Shown here one piece after another: positions 1 through 7,400 of a DNA stretch of 64,000 nucleotides. Both the position numbers and the translations under genes were made by a program. The DNA lies in assembly GCA_023393235.1 (NCBI GenBank), contig JAEWMH010000203.1:1-64000 (forward strand), in the 5' to 3' direction. How positions within the stretch are numbered: position 1 is the first letter of the stretch; each line of letters begins with the position of its first letter. The notes under the pieces are model-generated. The model was not told where the DNA came from. It made no database searches and saw only the letters and a program-made list of their open reading frames with translations. Source of the stretch: Bacillota bacterium. GTDB lineage: Bacteria > Bacillota > Bacilli > Paenibacillales > NBRC-103111.

Positions 1-345
1 GGCCTTCACGGCGTTGGTAGCCGCCTTGGCCTCCTTGACCGCCGCTGCCTTGGCCGTCACGGCGTTGATAGCCGCCTTGGCTTCCTTGACCGCCAGTGCC
101 TTGGCCTTCACGGCGCTGGTAGCCGCCTTGGCCTCCCTGACCGCCGCTGCCTTGACCTTCACGGCGCTGATAGCCGCCTTGGCCTCCTTGACCGCCAGTG
201 CCTTGGCCTTCACGGCGCTGGTAACCGCCTTGGCCCCCTTGGCCTTCACGGCGTTGGTAGCCGCCTTGACCGCTGCTGCCTTGGCCGTCACGGCGTTGGT
301 AACCACCTTGGCTGCTGCCTTGACCTTCACGGCGCTGGTAACCGC
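1..345 (-). repeat. Tandem coding repeat in the IF-2 linker (51-bp units and shorter variants)
   Basis: The segment CGCCGTGAAGGCCAAGG recurs, in its coding orientation, about eight times. Four successive copies near 55, 106, 157 and 208 are exactly 51 bp apart (17 residues, GYQRREGQGTGGQGGQG with T/S and E/D variants). Copies nearer the N-terminus are shorter, about 12-14 residues. The reading frame stays open throughout. The array continues to the left edge, so the true copy number is unknown. Confidence 0.85.
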
Positions 346-787
346 CTTGGCTACTGCTGCTTTGACCTTCGCGGCGCTCAGCCGGTGCAGATGCAGAAGC
401 TTCCGGTGCCCGCGGAGCCGGAGCTGCGCTCTCTTCGGACTGCTGCGGCTTGGGAGAAGCTTCTGTGTTTGCTGCAGGGGCTTCGGATTTGGCAGGCTGG
501 GCCTGAACCATAGAGGCCTGCTTCTTCTCCGGAGCAGGCGGTGTGGATGCTGCTACGTTGCCGGAGGTCTCCGCCACCCGCTTGGCAGCGGCATTGGCTT
601 TGACGTCACGGAAAAATTGTTCCACGGAGCCGACCATGTTGGGCTCCAGCACACTCATGTGATTGTTTACGGTAATTCCCTGTCTTTTTAGAATAGTAAT
701 AATCTCCTTACTGCTCATATTTAAAGTTTTGGCGTATTCATAGACTCTCAGTTTGTCTTTATTATCCTGTTTGTCCTGTTTTGTCAA
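1..787 (-). CDS. infB: Translation initiation factor IF-2, N-terminal part (cut by window edge)
   Basis: IF-2 is the GTPase that brings fMet-tRNA to the 30S subunit and promotes subunit joining. Only the first 262 codons are in the window; the GTPase domains lie beyond the left edge. Residues about 10-62 form the IF2_N winged-helix-like domain (LRVYEYAKTLNMSSKEI). It is followed by an Ala/Pro/Glu-rich linker and then a Gly/Gln/Arg-rich tandem repeat built on GYQRREGQG. I place the start at a TTG (785-787) because it sits about 9 bases after a strong GGAGGTGG and overlaps the ylxQ stop codon; ATG starts further in would delete the N-domain. It is the last visible gene of the rimP-nusA-ylxR-ylxQ-infB operon. 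Identification is secure from domain and synteny. Confidence 0.93.
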   Translation of the reverse strand, partial: MTKQDKQDNKDKLRVYEYAKTLNMSSKEIITILKRQGITVNNHMSVLEPNMVGSVEQFFRDVKANAAAKRVAETSGNVAASTPPAPEKKQASMVQAQPAKSEAPAANTEASPKPQQSEESAAPAPRAPEASASAPAERREGQSSSSQGGYQRREGQGSSQGGYQRRDGQGSSGQGGYQRREGQGGQGGYQRREGQGTGGQGGQGGYQRREGQGSGGQGGQGGYQRREGQGTGGQGSQGGYQRRDGQGSGGQGGQGGYQRREG

Positions 788-1107
788 TGTTCTTCCACCT
801 CCGCAGGTTTTGCCAAGCCCTGGGCGATTCTGCCGGCGAATCCGTCATCCGTCACGGCCAGGACCACCCGGTCTACCTTGCCCACTGCCCCACCAAGCTC
901 AAGACGGGTGCCATACTCCACTAGCGGAATCTGGTAATGTGAGCATTTATCCCTGTACTTTTTCTGCGCATTGGCGGCGGCGTCCACAGCCAGAATCACC
1001 AGCTTGGCTTCGCCTGAGCGGACCGCCTTCAACACAGTATCGTCGCCTGCCAGCACCTTCCCGGCCCGCATGGCAAGCCCCAACGTAGACAATGACTTAT
1101 TCATCAT
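784..1107 (-). CDS. rplGA: L7Ae-family ribosome-associated protein YlxQ
   Basis: This is a 107-residue protein of the L7Ae/L30e/Gadd45 fold, a family of kink-turn RNA binders. The Bacillus homologue is YlxQ (RplGA), reported to bind K-turns without being an essential ribosomal protein. Almost the whole chain is the single domain: an LGLAMRAGKVLAGDDTVLKAV start, a LVILAVDAA strand, and the LVEYGTRLELGGAVGK region that forms the K-turn-binding loop. Its ATG overlaps the end of ylxR by 11 bases and its stop overlaps the infB start, so translation is probably coupled. The position between ylxR and infB is diagnostic. The exact RNA target cannot be read from the sequence. Confidence 0.9.
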   Translation of the reverse strand: MMNKSLSTLGLAMRAGKVLAGDDTVLKAVRSGEAKLVILAVDAAANAQKKYRDKCSHYQIPLVEYGTRLELGGAVGKVDRVVLAVTDDGFAGRIAQGLAKPAEVEEH

Positions 1108-1408
1108 CAGGCTCCATTTCCTTCAGCGCGTGGAACTCATCCTCCACCCGAATGAAATCCTGCTCCAACTGGTCATATATATCCGGGCTTACCGCTTGCT
1201 TCAGGGCTCTGTCCAGCGCCTTGCTTTTCTTCGCCAGCTTAAAGCAGGAGGCCTTGCCGCACAAGTATGCGCCCCGGCCGGATTTTTTGCCGGATAAGTC
1301 TATGAGAATTTGCTCGTCCGGGGTGCGGACGACGCGAATGAGTTCCTTCTTGGCCTTCATCTCCTGGCAGGCTACGCACTTCCGGAGAGGGATTTTCCTA
1401 GGTTTCAT
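1097..1408 (-). CDS. rnpM: RNase P modulator RnpM (YlxR family, DUF448)
   Basis: A 103-residue member of the YlxR/DUF448 family. The B. subtilis homologue has been described as a modulator that binds RNase P RNA. The N-terminus carries the family signature RKCVACQEMKAKKELIRVV, followed by DLSGKKSGRGAYLCGKASC, a basic, RNA-binding surface. The start is set at the ATG at 1406-1408, preceded by GGGTGGTGG; an upstream in-frame ATG at 1432 would add eight residues not typical of the family. The gene lies between nusA and ylxQ, the canonical order, and overlaps ylxQ. Regulation is expected to be that of the rimP operon. Confidence 0.9.
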   Translation of the reverse strand: MKPRKIPLRKCVACQEMKAKKELIRVVRTPDEQILIDLSGKKSGRGAYLCGKASCFKLAKKSKALDRALKQAVSPDIYDQLEQDFIRVEDEFHALKEMEPDDE

Positions 1409-1462
1409 TGTTCCACCACCCGTTTGCCGCAAAATTCACACTTCCTTGCTCCAGGCCTGCGG

Positions 1463-2560
1463 TTAGTCGATGCTCACCGAATCCTGGTGCATCAGCTCGG
1501 ACGAGGTTTTGGGCCGGCCATACTCCTGCTCGGCTTGCGTCTCGCTCTTGATGTCGATCTTCCAGCCGGTCAGCTTGGCTGCCAGTCTGGCGTTCTGACC
1601 CTTGATCCCGATAGCCAGGGAGAGCTGGTAGTCCGGCACGATGACCCGGCACATTTTTTCGCTCTCGAATACATTCACCTCTACCACCTTGGAGGGGGAC
1701 AGCGCATTGGCCACATATTCGTCCACATTTTCAGACCAGCGCACGATGTCGATTTTTTCACCCTTCAGCTCATTGACGATGGTCTGCACCCGGACTCCCT
1801 TGGGACCGACGCAGGAACCAACGGGCTCCACCTCGGAATTGCGGGAATGGACGGCAATTTTGGAGCGGAAGCCGGCTTCCCGGGCAACGGAGCGGATTTC
1901 CACCACACCGTCGTAAATTTCCGGCACTTCCAGCTCGAACAGACGCTTCAGCAGGCCGGGATGGGTCCGGGACAAAATAATCTGCGGACCCTTGGTGGTA
2001 TTCTCCACCTTGGTGATGTACGCCTTGACCCGGTCGCCGTGGGTGAACTTGTCGCCGGCCATCATCTCGGCAACGGGAAGCACCGCCTCCACCTTGCCCA
2101 GATCCACGTACAGATTGCGCAGATCCTGGCGCTGCACAATGCCGGTTACAATGTCCTCTTCCTTATCAATGTAAGCATTGTAAATCAGGCCGCGCTCCGC
2201 TTCACGGATGCGCTGGGTCACCACCTGCTTGGCCGTCTGGGCGGCAATCCGTCCGAAGTCCTTCGGGGTAACCTCAATCTCTACAATATCCTCCAGCGTA
2301 TAGCTGGGGCTAACCTGGCGCGCAGCCTCCACGGAAATTTCCATCCGGGGGTCCAGCACATTCTCCACCACTGTCTTGCGGGCATAGACCTTAATGAGGC
2401 CTGTCATTTTGTTGATGTCCACCCGCACGTTCTGGGCCGTATTGAAATTGCGCTTATACCCGGAAATCAGCGCCGCTTCAATAGCCTCCAGAAGAATATC
2501 CTTACTTATTCCTTTCTCTCTCTCCAATTCCGACAGGGCTTCGATAAAATCAGCGTTCAT
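1463..2560 (-). CDS. nusA: Transcription termination/antitermination factor NusA
   Basis: NusA binds RNA polymerase and nascent RNA and modulates pausing, termination and antitermination. The 365-residue product has the Firmicute layout: N-terminal polymerase-binding domain (1 to about 127, beginning MNADFIEALSELEREKG), S1 domain (about 135-199), KH1 with GSCVGPKGVRVQ and KH2 with LSLAIGIKGQNARLA, and no proteobacterial C-terminal acidic repeats. The start is the ATG at 2558-2560, 12 bases after AAAGGAGG; an upstream in-frame ATG at 2590 would precede that ribosome binding site. It follows rimP and precedes ylxR as in Bacillus. Confidence 0.97.
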   Translation of the reverse strand: MNADFIEALSELEREKGISKDILLEAIEAALISGYKRNFNTAQNVRVDINKMTGLIKVYARKTVVENVLDPRMEISVEAARQVSPSYTLEDIVEIEVTPKDFGRIAAQTAKQVVTQRIREAERGLIYNAYIDKEEDIVTGIVQRQDLRNLYVDLGKVEAVLPVAEMMAGDKFTHGDRVKAYITKVENTTKGPQIILSRTHPGLLKRLFELEVPEIYDGVVEIRSVAREAGFRSKIAVHSRNSEVEPVGSCVGPKGVRVQTIVNELKGEKIDIVRWSENVDEYVANALSPSKVVEVNVFESEKMCRVIVPDYQLSLAIGIKGQNARLAAKLTGWKIDIKSETQAEQEYGRPKTSSELMHQDSVSID

Positions 2561-2609
2561 GGGAATGGAATTCCTCCTTTCAATGTGCAACCGTCCAAGT
2601 CGTTATGTG

Positions 2610-3068
2610 TTAAAACACGATGGCCAAACGCGCGCTGGCCAGCTTCGCGGAAGGAATCGCATGGGTTTTCTTGCCCACTTTGACCGTAAGGCCCGCTTCG
2701 TCATACGCTTCCAGCTTGCCTTCGAATTCCTTCAGTCCGTCCACCGGCTCATAGGTGGTGACGAATACATGCTTGCCTACCGCCTTCACGAAATCCGCAG
2801 GCTTCTTCAACGGGCGTTCGGCGCCGGGTGAAGAAACCTCCAGGAAATACGCCCCCGGAATGGGATCATTCGCATCCAGCTTCTCGCTCAGGTATTCGCT
2901 GACCCTGCCGCAATCGTCAATGTCGATGCCGCCGTCCTTGTCCACGTAAACCCGGAGGAACCAGTTGCTTCCTTCCTTCACATACTCAATGTCCACCAGT
3001 TCAAAACCGTTTTCGTCGAGAAACGGCTTGACCATGCTTTCAACTGCCGATTTTATCTGCAAGCTCAA
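2610..3068 (-). CDS. rimP: Ribosome maturation factor RimP
   Basis: RimP assists maturation of the 30S subunit. The 152-residue protein shows the family core: FELVDIEYVKEGSNWFLRVY in the N-domain, the GGIDIDDCGRVSEYLSEKLD helix, and YFLEVSSPGAERPLKKPADF, followed by the SH3-like C-domain. I choose the TTG at 3066-3068 as start because AGGGGG lies about 10 bases upstream and family members start near LxxxxIKSAVE; a GTG one codon earlier or an ATG at 3086 are alternatives. It is the first gene of the nusA-infB operon, downstream of a clear promoter and a leader hairpin. Confidence 0.93.
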   Translation of the reverse strand: MSLQIKSAVESMVKPFLDENGFELVDIEYVKEGSNWFLRVYVDKDGGIDIDDCGRVSEYLSEKLDANDPIPGAYFLEVSSPGAERPLKKPADFVKAVGKHVFVTTYEPVDGLKEFEGKLEAYDEAGLTVKVGKKTHAIPSAKLASARLAIVF

Positions 3069-3161
3069 AACACAATGCCCCCTCATACGCGGTTAATTCT
3101 GCTTATTGTTCCTCTGCAAACCCTGCCCCCGGAGCCCTAAAACTCCTTATTCAAAGAGCAA

Positions 3162-3181
3162 AGAGTGGGTTTCCCCACTCT
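3162..3181 (-). ncRNA. Leader hairpin upstream of rimP
   Basis: A perfect 8-bp stem with a four-base loop (AGAGTGGG, GAAA on the transcript, CCCACTCT) lies between the rimP promoter and the gene. On the minus strand it is followed by TTTGCTCTTTG, which is only moderately U-rich. It may be an attenuator or an RNA-protein binding site. From memory, a similar hairpin sits upstream of ylxS/rimP in other Bacilli; that could not be checked here. Confidence 0.45.
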
Positions 3182-3215
3182 CGACCGTCGTGCAGTATCC
3201 AACACCACCTATAGA

Positions 3216-3245
3216 AGTATATCACAGATGTCGTATTATTTACAA
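3216..3245 (-). promoter_or_regulatory. Sigma-A promoter of the rimP-nusA-infB operon
   Basis: On the minus strand TTGTAA (3240-3245) is followed after 18 bases by TATACT (3216-3221). The -10 is extended by TG one base upstream. It lies about 150 bases before rimP, in the gap after marR. Confidence 0.75.
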
Positions 3246-3330
3246 TAGAAACCATGGAAGGCCGGGCCAAGGAACGGCCGGATGGAGCGGAGAAATCCAT
3301 TCTAATGAATTATTCCACTTTCCGGGCTAA

Positions 3331-3750
3331 TTAAGTCAGCCACTTGCCGCGGAGCAGTTCCAATAGCCGCTTCGTCTCTGCTTCTCCGAGCCGCTCCGTA
3401 ATCTCATCCTCCAGCCGCCGCTTCGTCTCTTCCATAAGCTGTACCGACTCATACCCCTGCGGAGTCAGCTCCACCCGGCGGTCCCGGGCATTCCCTTCTG
3501 CGGCCGCGGCTGTCACTAACCCTGTCGTCTGCAGGCCCAGCATATATTTATGGACTCCCTGCCGGGTCATGCCGATGAGACGCCCGATCTGCGAAATGCT
3601 CAAAACCCCGTTGTCCGCCAGCACGGCCAGGATATGCGCCTCCGACTTGTTCAGCGGCTGTCCGCTGGTTTCATGCAGCTTTTTGCGCAGCTCTATATGC
3701 TTTTCGCTGATCAGATCAATTAGTCCCAAAGGGCGGTTGGTTCCAGACAT
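3331..3750 (-). CDS. MarR-family transcriptional regulator
   Basis: This 139-residue protein has the winged-helix MarR layout: an N-terminal dimerisation helix, the DNA-binding helix-turn-helix around SISQIGRLIGMTRQGVHKYM (about residues 50-70), a wing containing DRRVELTPQGYE, and a C-terminal dimerisation helix. The DRR(V/x)xLTxxG motif is characteristic. The start is the ATG at 3748-3750, after AAAGGGG; an upstream ATG at 3807 would run through the operator-like palindrome. It is divergent from a plus-strand DUF2798-type membrane protein gene and probably represses it. No conserved ligand-binding residue identifies its inducer. Confidence 0.88.
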   Translation of the reverse strand: MSGTNRPLGLIDLISEKHIELRKKLHETSGQPLNKSEAHILAVLADNGVLSISQIGRLIGMTRQGVHKYMLGLQTTGLVTAAAAEGNARDRRVELTPQGYESVQLMEETKRRLEDEITERLGEAETKRLLELLRGKWLT

Positions 3751-3775
3751 CAAAACATCCCCTTTAGCCGAAGTT

Positions 3776-3817
3776 TTGTAAACTTGGTTGACAATAAGGA
3801 AAATCATTGGTTATGAT
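3776..3817 (+). promoter_or_regulatory. Promoter of the DUF2798 gene with overlapping MarR operator candidate
   Basis: TTGACA (3788-3793) and TATGAT (3812-3817) are 18 bases apart on the plus strand. A 19-bp inverted repeat, TTGTAAAC-TTG-GTTGACAA (3776-3794, 7 of 8 arm bases matching), covers the -35 box. The size and placement are typical for MarR-family operators, so binding there would block the membrane-protein gene and could also autoregulate the divergent marR. Confidence 0.7.
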
Positions 3818-3862
3818 AATCCAGTATAAAACGAATCTCAATAGAGATAAAGGAGCTGTCCC

Positions 3863-4339
3863 ATGGGGAGAAACAAAAAAGAAATGCTTGTGTTTACATC
3901 TGTGATGTGCTTTTTCATGGTTTTGTTTATGTGCGTGTATAATGTGATGCTGGCCGAAGGCTTCACCACGGCCATTTTCACGGAAGCGGCTGTGGCTTTC
4001 TTCCCGGCGTTGGCGGTAGCTTTGGTGCTGGATATCTTTATTGTAGGCAAAATCGCCAAAGGACTGGCCTTCAAGCTGCTTACGCCGGACGCCCATCCCG
4101 TGAAAAAAGTGCTGGTCATCTCCACCTTTATGGTCATTGGCATGGCGCTGTGCATGTCCCTGTTCGGTACGCTGATGCATGGCGGTGTGGAATCCGGCCT
4201 GCTCCTGCGCTGGCTAAAAACCTACGGGCTAAACTTGCTGGCGGCCTTGCCGCTTCAGCTTCTGGTGGTCGGTCCGCTGACCCGCTTTCTTTTTACCCGG
4301 ATGGTCCTATCCAAGAAACCGGCAGGCCTTGCTTCCTGA
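3863..4339 (+). CDS. DUF2798-family four-helix membrane protein
   Basis: The 158-residue protein has four predicted transmembrane segments arranged as two similar halves. Each half has the form hydrophobic helix - short loop - helix ending in Arg/Lys (VFTSVMCFFMVLFMCVYNVM and VLVISTFMVIGMALCMSLF begin the halves). This matches the duplicated DUF2798 architecture, a family of unknown function often found next to MarR or TetR regulators. An AAAGGAG seven bases before the ATG gives a good ribosome binding site. It has its own promoter and ends at a strong terminator, so it is monocistronic. The substrate or role cannot be deduced. Confidence 0.75.
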   Translation: MGRNKKEMLVFTSVMCFFMVLFMCVYNVMLAEGFTTAIFTEAAVAFFPALAVALVLDIFIVGKIAKGLAFKLLTPDAHPVKKVLVISTFMVIGMALCMSLFGTLMHGGVESGLLLRWLKTYGLNLLAALPLQLLVVGPLTRFLFTRMVLSKKPAGLAS

Positions 4340-4367
4340 GGAAGCGCCTGCGTTCAAACTAAGCATA

Positions 4368-4409
4368 AAGGACTGGAACGGCCCAAGCCGTTATCCAGTC
4401 CTTTTTTTG
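4368..4409 (+). terminator. Intrinsic terminator after the DUF2798 gene
   Basis: A long stem (AAGGACTGG-AA-CGGC with GCCG-TT-AT-CCAGTCCTT, loop CCAA) is followed by a run of seven T on the plus strand. It lies between the two convergent genes and may also limit polC read-through. Confidence 0.9.
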
Positions 4410-4429
4410 CATACGTCCTATTGATGATG

Positions 4430-7400
4430 TTAAAAGAGCGAAAGCTGATTGGAATCCGGCAGTCCCCGGAAGCAGCCCATGGTCTTCAACAGCTCCACAA
4501 TGGTTTTGGTGGCGCGGCTTCGCTGCTGGAAGTCCTCGATGGAGAGGAAATCTCCCCCTTCATCCTTAGCTGCCGCAATCTGCTTGGCCGCATTTTCGCC
4601 GATGCCGTCCACTGCGGAGAAGGGGAACAAGAGCTTGTCCCCGTCCACCAGAAACTTGGTGGCATGGGAGCGGTACAAGTCTACGGGTTTGAAGCCGAAG
4701 CCGCGGGCGGTCATTTCCAGAGCCATCTCCAGAATGGAAATCATGCCTTTCTCCTTGGGGGTGGCCTGGAAACCCTTGGCTTCAATCTCCAGAAGCTTGC
4801 TCAGGATGGCGTCATACCCCTGGCAGAACAGCTCTACCTCGAAGGACTCTGCCCGTACCGTAAAGTACGTCGCATAAAATTCAATGGGATGATACAGCTT
4901 GAAGTAGGCTGTCCGCACCGCGGAAATAACATACGCCGAGGCATGCGCCTTCGGGAACATGTACTGGATTTTCTCGCAGGAGTCAATATACCAGGCCGGC
5001 ACATTGCACTTCTTCATCTCATCCTTCCACTCTTCGCTTAGGCCCCGGCCCTTCCGCACGCTTTCGGTGATTTTGAAGGCCAGCCCCGCATCCATACCCG
5101 CTTTATAAATGAGATAAAGCATAATGTCGTCCCGGCAGCCAATCACCGTTTTGATGGAGCAGGTGCCGTTTTTGATGAGCTCCTGGGCATTTCCCAGCCA
5201 TACGCCCGTTCCATGGGACAGACCGGAAATCTGCAGCAAGTCGGCAAAGGTGGAGGGCTGTGATTCCTCCAGCATCTGACGCACGAACTTGGTGCCCATT
5301 TCGGGTACGCCGTAGGTGGCCACGGTAGAACGGATCTGCGAAGGAGTAACGCCCAACGCCTCCACAGAGTTGAACATGCTCATCACCTTGGGGTCATTCA
5401 TGGGTAGAGTCGTAGGATCGATACCCGTCAAGTCCTGCAGCATCCGCATCATGGTCGGATCATCGTGTCCCAGTATATCCAGCTTGAGGAGGTTTTCCTC
5501 AAAGGCATGGTAGTCAAAATGGGTGGTTTGCCAATCGGCGCCGGTGTCATCAGCCGGAAACTGGACCGGAGTCACATCCTCCACGTCGATATAATCGGGT
5601 ACAACCACGATACCGCCGGGATGCTGGCCGGTGCTTCGTTTTACGCCGGTGCAGCCCGCCGCAAGCCGGTTGATTTCCGCCAGCCGCCAGTTGCCGCCCT
5701 TTTCCTCCTCGAACTTCTTGACGAAACCGAAGGCAGTTTTTTCGGCTACGGTGCCGATGGTGCCTGCACGAAATACATTTTTCTCGCCGAACAGCACCTT
5801 GGTGTAGTTATGGGCTATCGGCTGGTAATCCCCGGAGAAGTTCAAGTCAATATCGGGGACCTTATCCCCCTTAAAACCAAGGAAGGTTTCGAAGGGAATA
5901 TCCTGGCCTTCCCCCTTCAGCGGCCCGCCGCAGTTCGGACAATTCTTGTTCGGTAAATCAAAACCTGACGGAATGCTGCCGTCCGTGAACCATTCGCTGT
6001 ATTGGCAGGCCGGGCACATGTAATGGGGCGGCAGCGGGTTAACCTCGGAGATGCCCAGCGCCGTGGCCACAAAGGAGGAGCCTACGGACCCCCGGGAGCC
6101 GACCAGATAGCCGTCCGAATTGGACTTTTTCACAAGGCGCTCGGAAATCAGATAGTTAGCGGAGAAGCCGTAGCCGATAATGGGCTTCAATTCCTTCTCC
6201 AGCCGCGCCGTCACAATCTCAGGCACGGGTTCCCCGTACATCCGTTTGGCCGTGTCATAACACTTGGTGCGGATTTCCTCCTCCGAACCTTCAATGATGG
6301 GTGAGAACAAACCGTTGTCCGTTGGGCCGCCTGTTTTGGGGAACAGCTTGATTTCCTCAAACTCGTCCGCCAGGGCGGAGGTGTTCTCCACCACAACCTT
6401 ATAGGCCGTTTCCTCTCCCAAAAAAGCAAACTCCCGGAGCATCTCCTCCGTGGTACGCAGATGCACATCCGGCTTACGCTGGTCCTTCAGCGGGCTGAAG
6501 CCGGTAATGCCGTTTATAGTAATATCCCGGCAGATCTTATCCCTGGGACTCAGGTAATGGACATTGCCGGTGGCAATCACCGGTTTGCCCAGCTTGCGCC
6601 CGATTTCTATTATCCGGCGAATCGCCCCCTCCAGATCCTCCTTACTGCCGACAAGACCTTTTTCCACCAGGTGCATGTTTACCTCGACGGGCTGAACCTC
6701 CAGCACATCGTAAAAAAGGGCCACATTCTCGGCTTCCTCTACCGACTTGTTCAGAACTGTCTCGTAGAACTCGCCTCTCTCACAACCGGAGATCACCAGA
6801 AGCCCTTCCCGGTATTCGGTCAGCACACTTTTGGGAATGCAGGGCACCCGGTTGTAATATTTGGTATGGGAGAGGGAAACCAGCTTGTACAAATTCTTCT
6901 TCCCTGCCTGGGTTTTGGCGTAGATGCAGCAGTGGAACGGCCGCTGGTTGGACAAGTCCTTGCCCACATGGTCATTGAGCTCCGCCAACCCGGTAATACG
7001 CCGGCTTTCCGCCTCCTTGATCAGGTGGTACAGCACGTACCCCAGGGCCTCCGCATCATCCACGGCGCGGTGATGATTCTCCAGGGAAACCTTGAACCGG
7101 TCGGACAGGGTGTTCAGCCGGTGATTCTTCAGATTAGGCAGGAGCAGCCTGGCCATTTCCAGCGTATCCAGCACAGGATTATCCATAGGCGGCTGGCCCA
7201 GAGATTTCAGGTTAGCCTGGATAAAACCAATATCGAACCGGGCGTTATGGGCAACCAGCACCGCATCCCCTACAAACTCTCTAAACTTGGGCAGCACATC
7301 CTCCAGCTCGGGAGCCCCCCGGACCATATCGTCGTTGATATTGGTCAGCTGCTGGATGTTATACGGGATCCGTTCATGGGGATTTACGAAGGTGGCGAAC

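Noticed and set aside
14..691. Plus-strand frame encoding Ala/Leu/Thr repeats
   Set aside because: The repeats are the antisense of the IF-2 Gly/Gln/Arg linker; the minus-strand frame has domain, start and synteny support.
1310..2683. 457-codon plus-strand open frame opposite nusA
   Set aside because: It is antisense to NusA and the end of RimP, with no ribosome binding site or recognisable family.
4368..4409. Bidirectional terminator for polC
   Set aside because: The stem would serve both directions, but the minus-strand side lacks a clear U-tract, so I only claim the plus-strand function.
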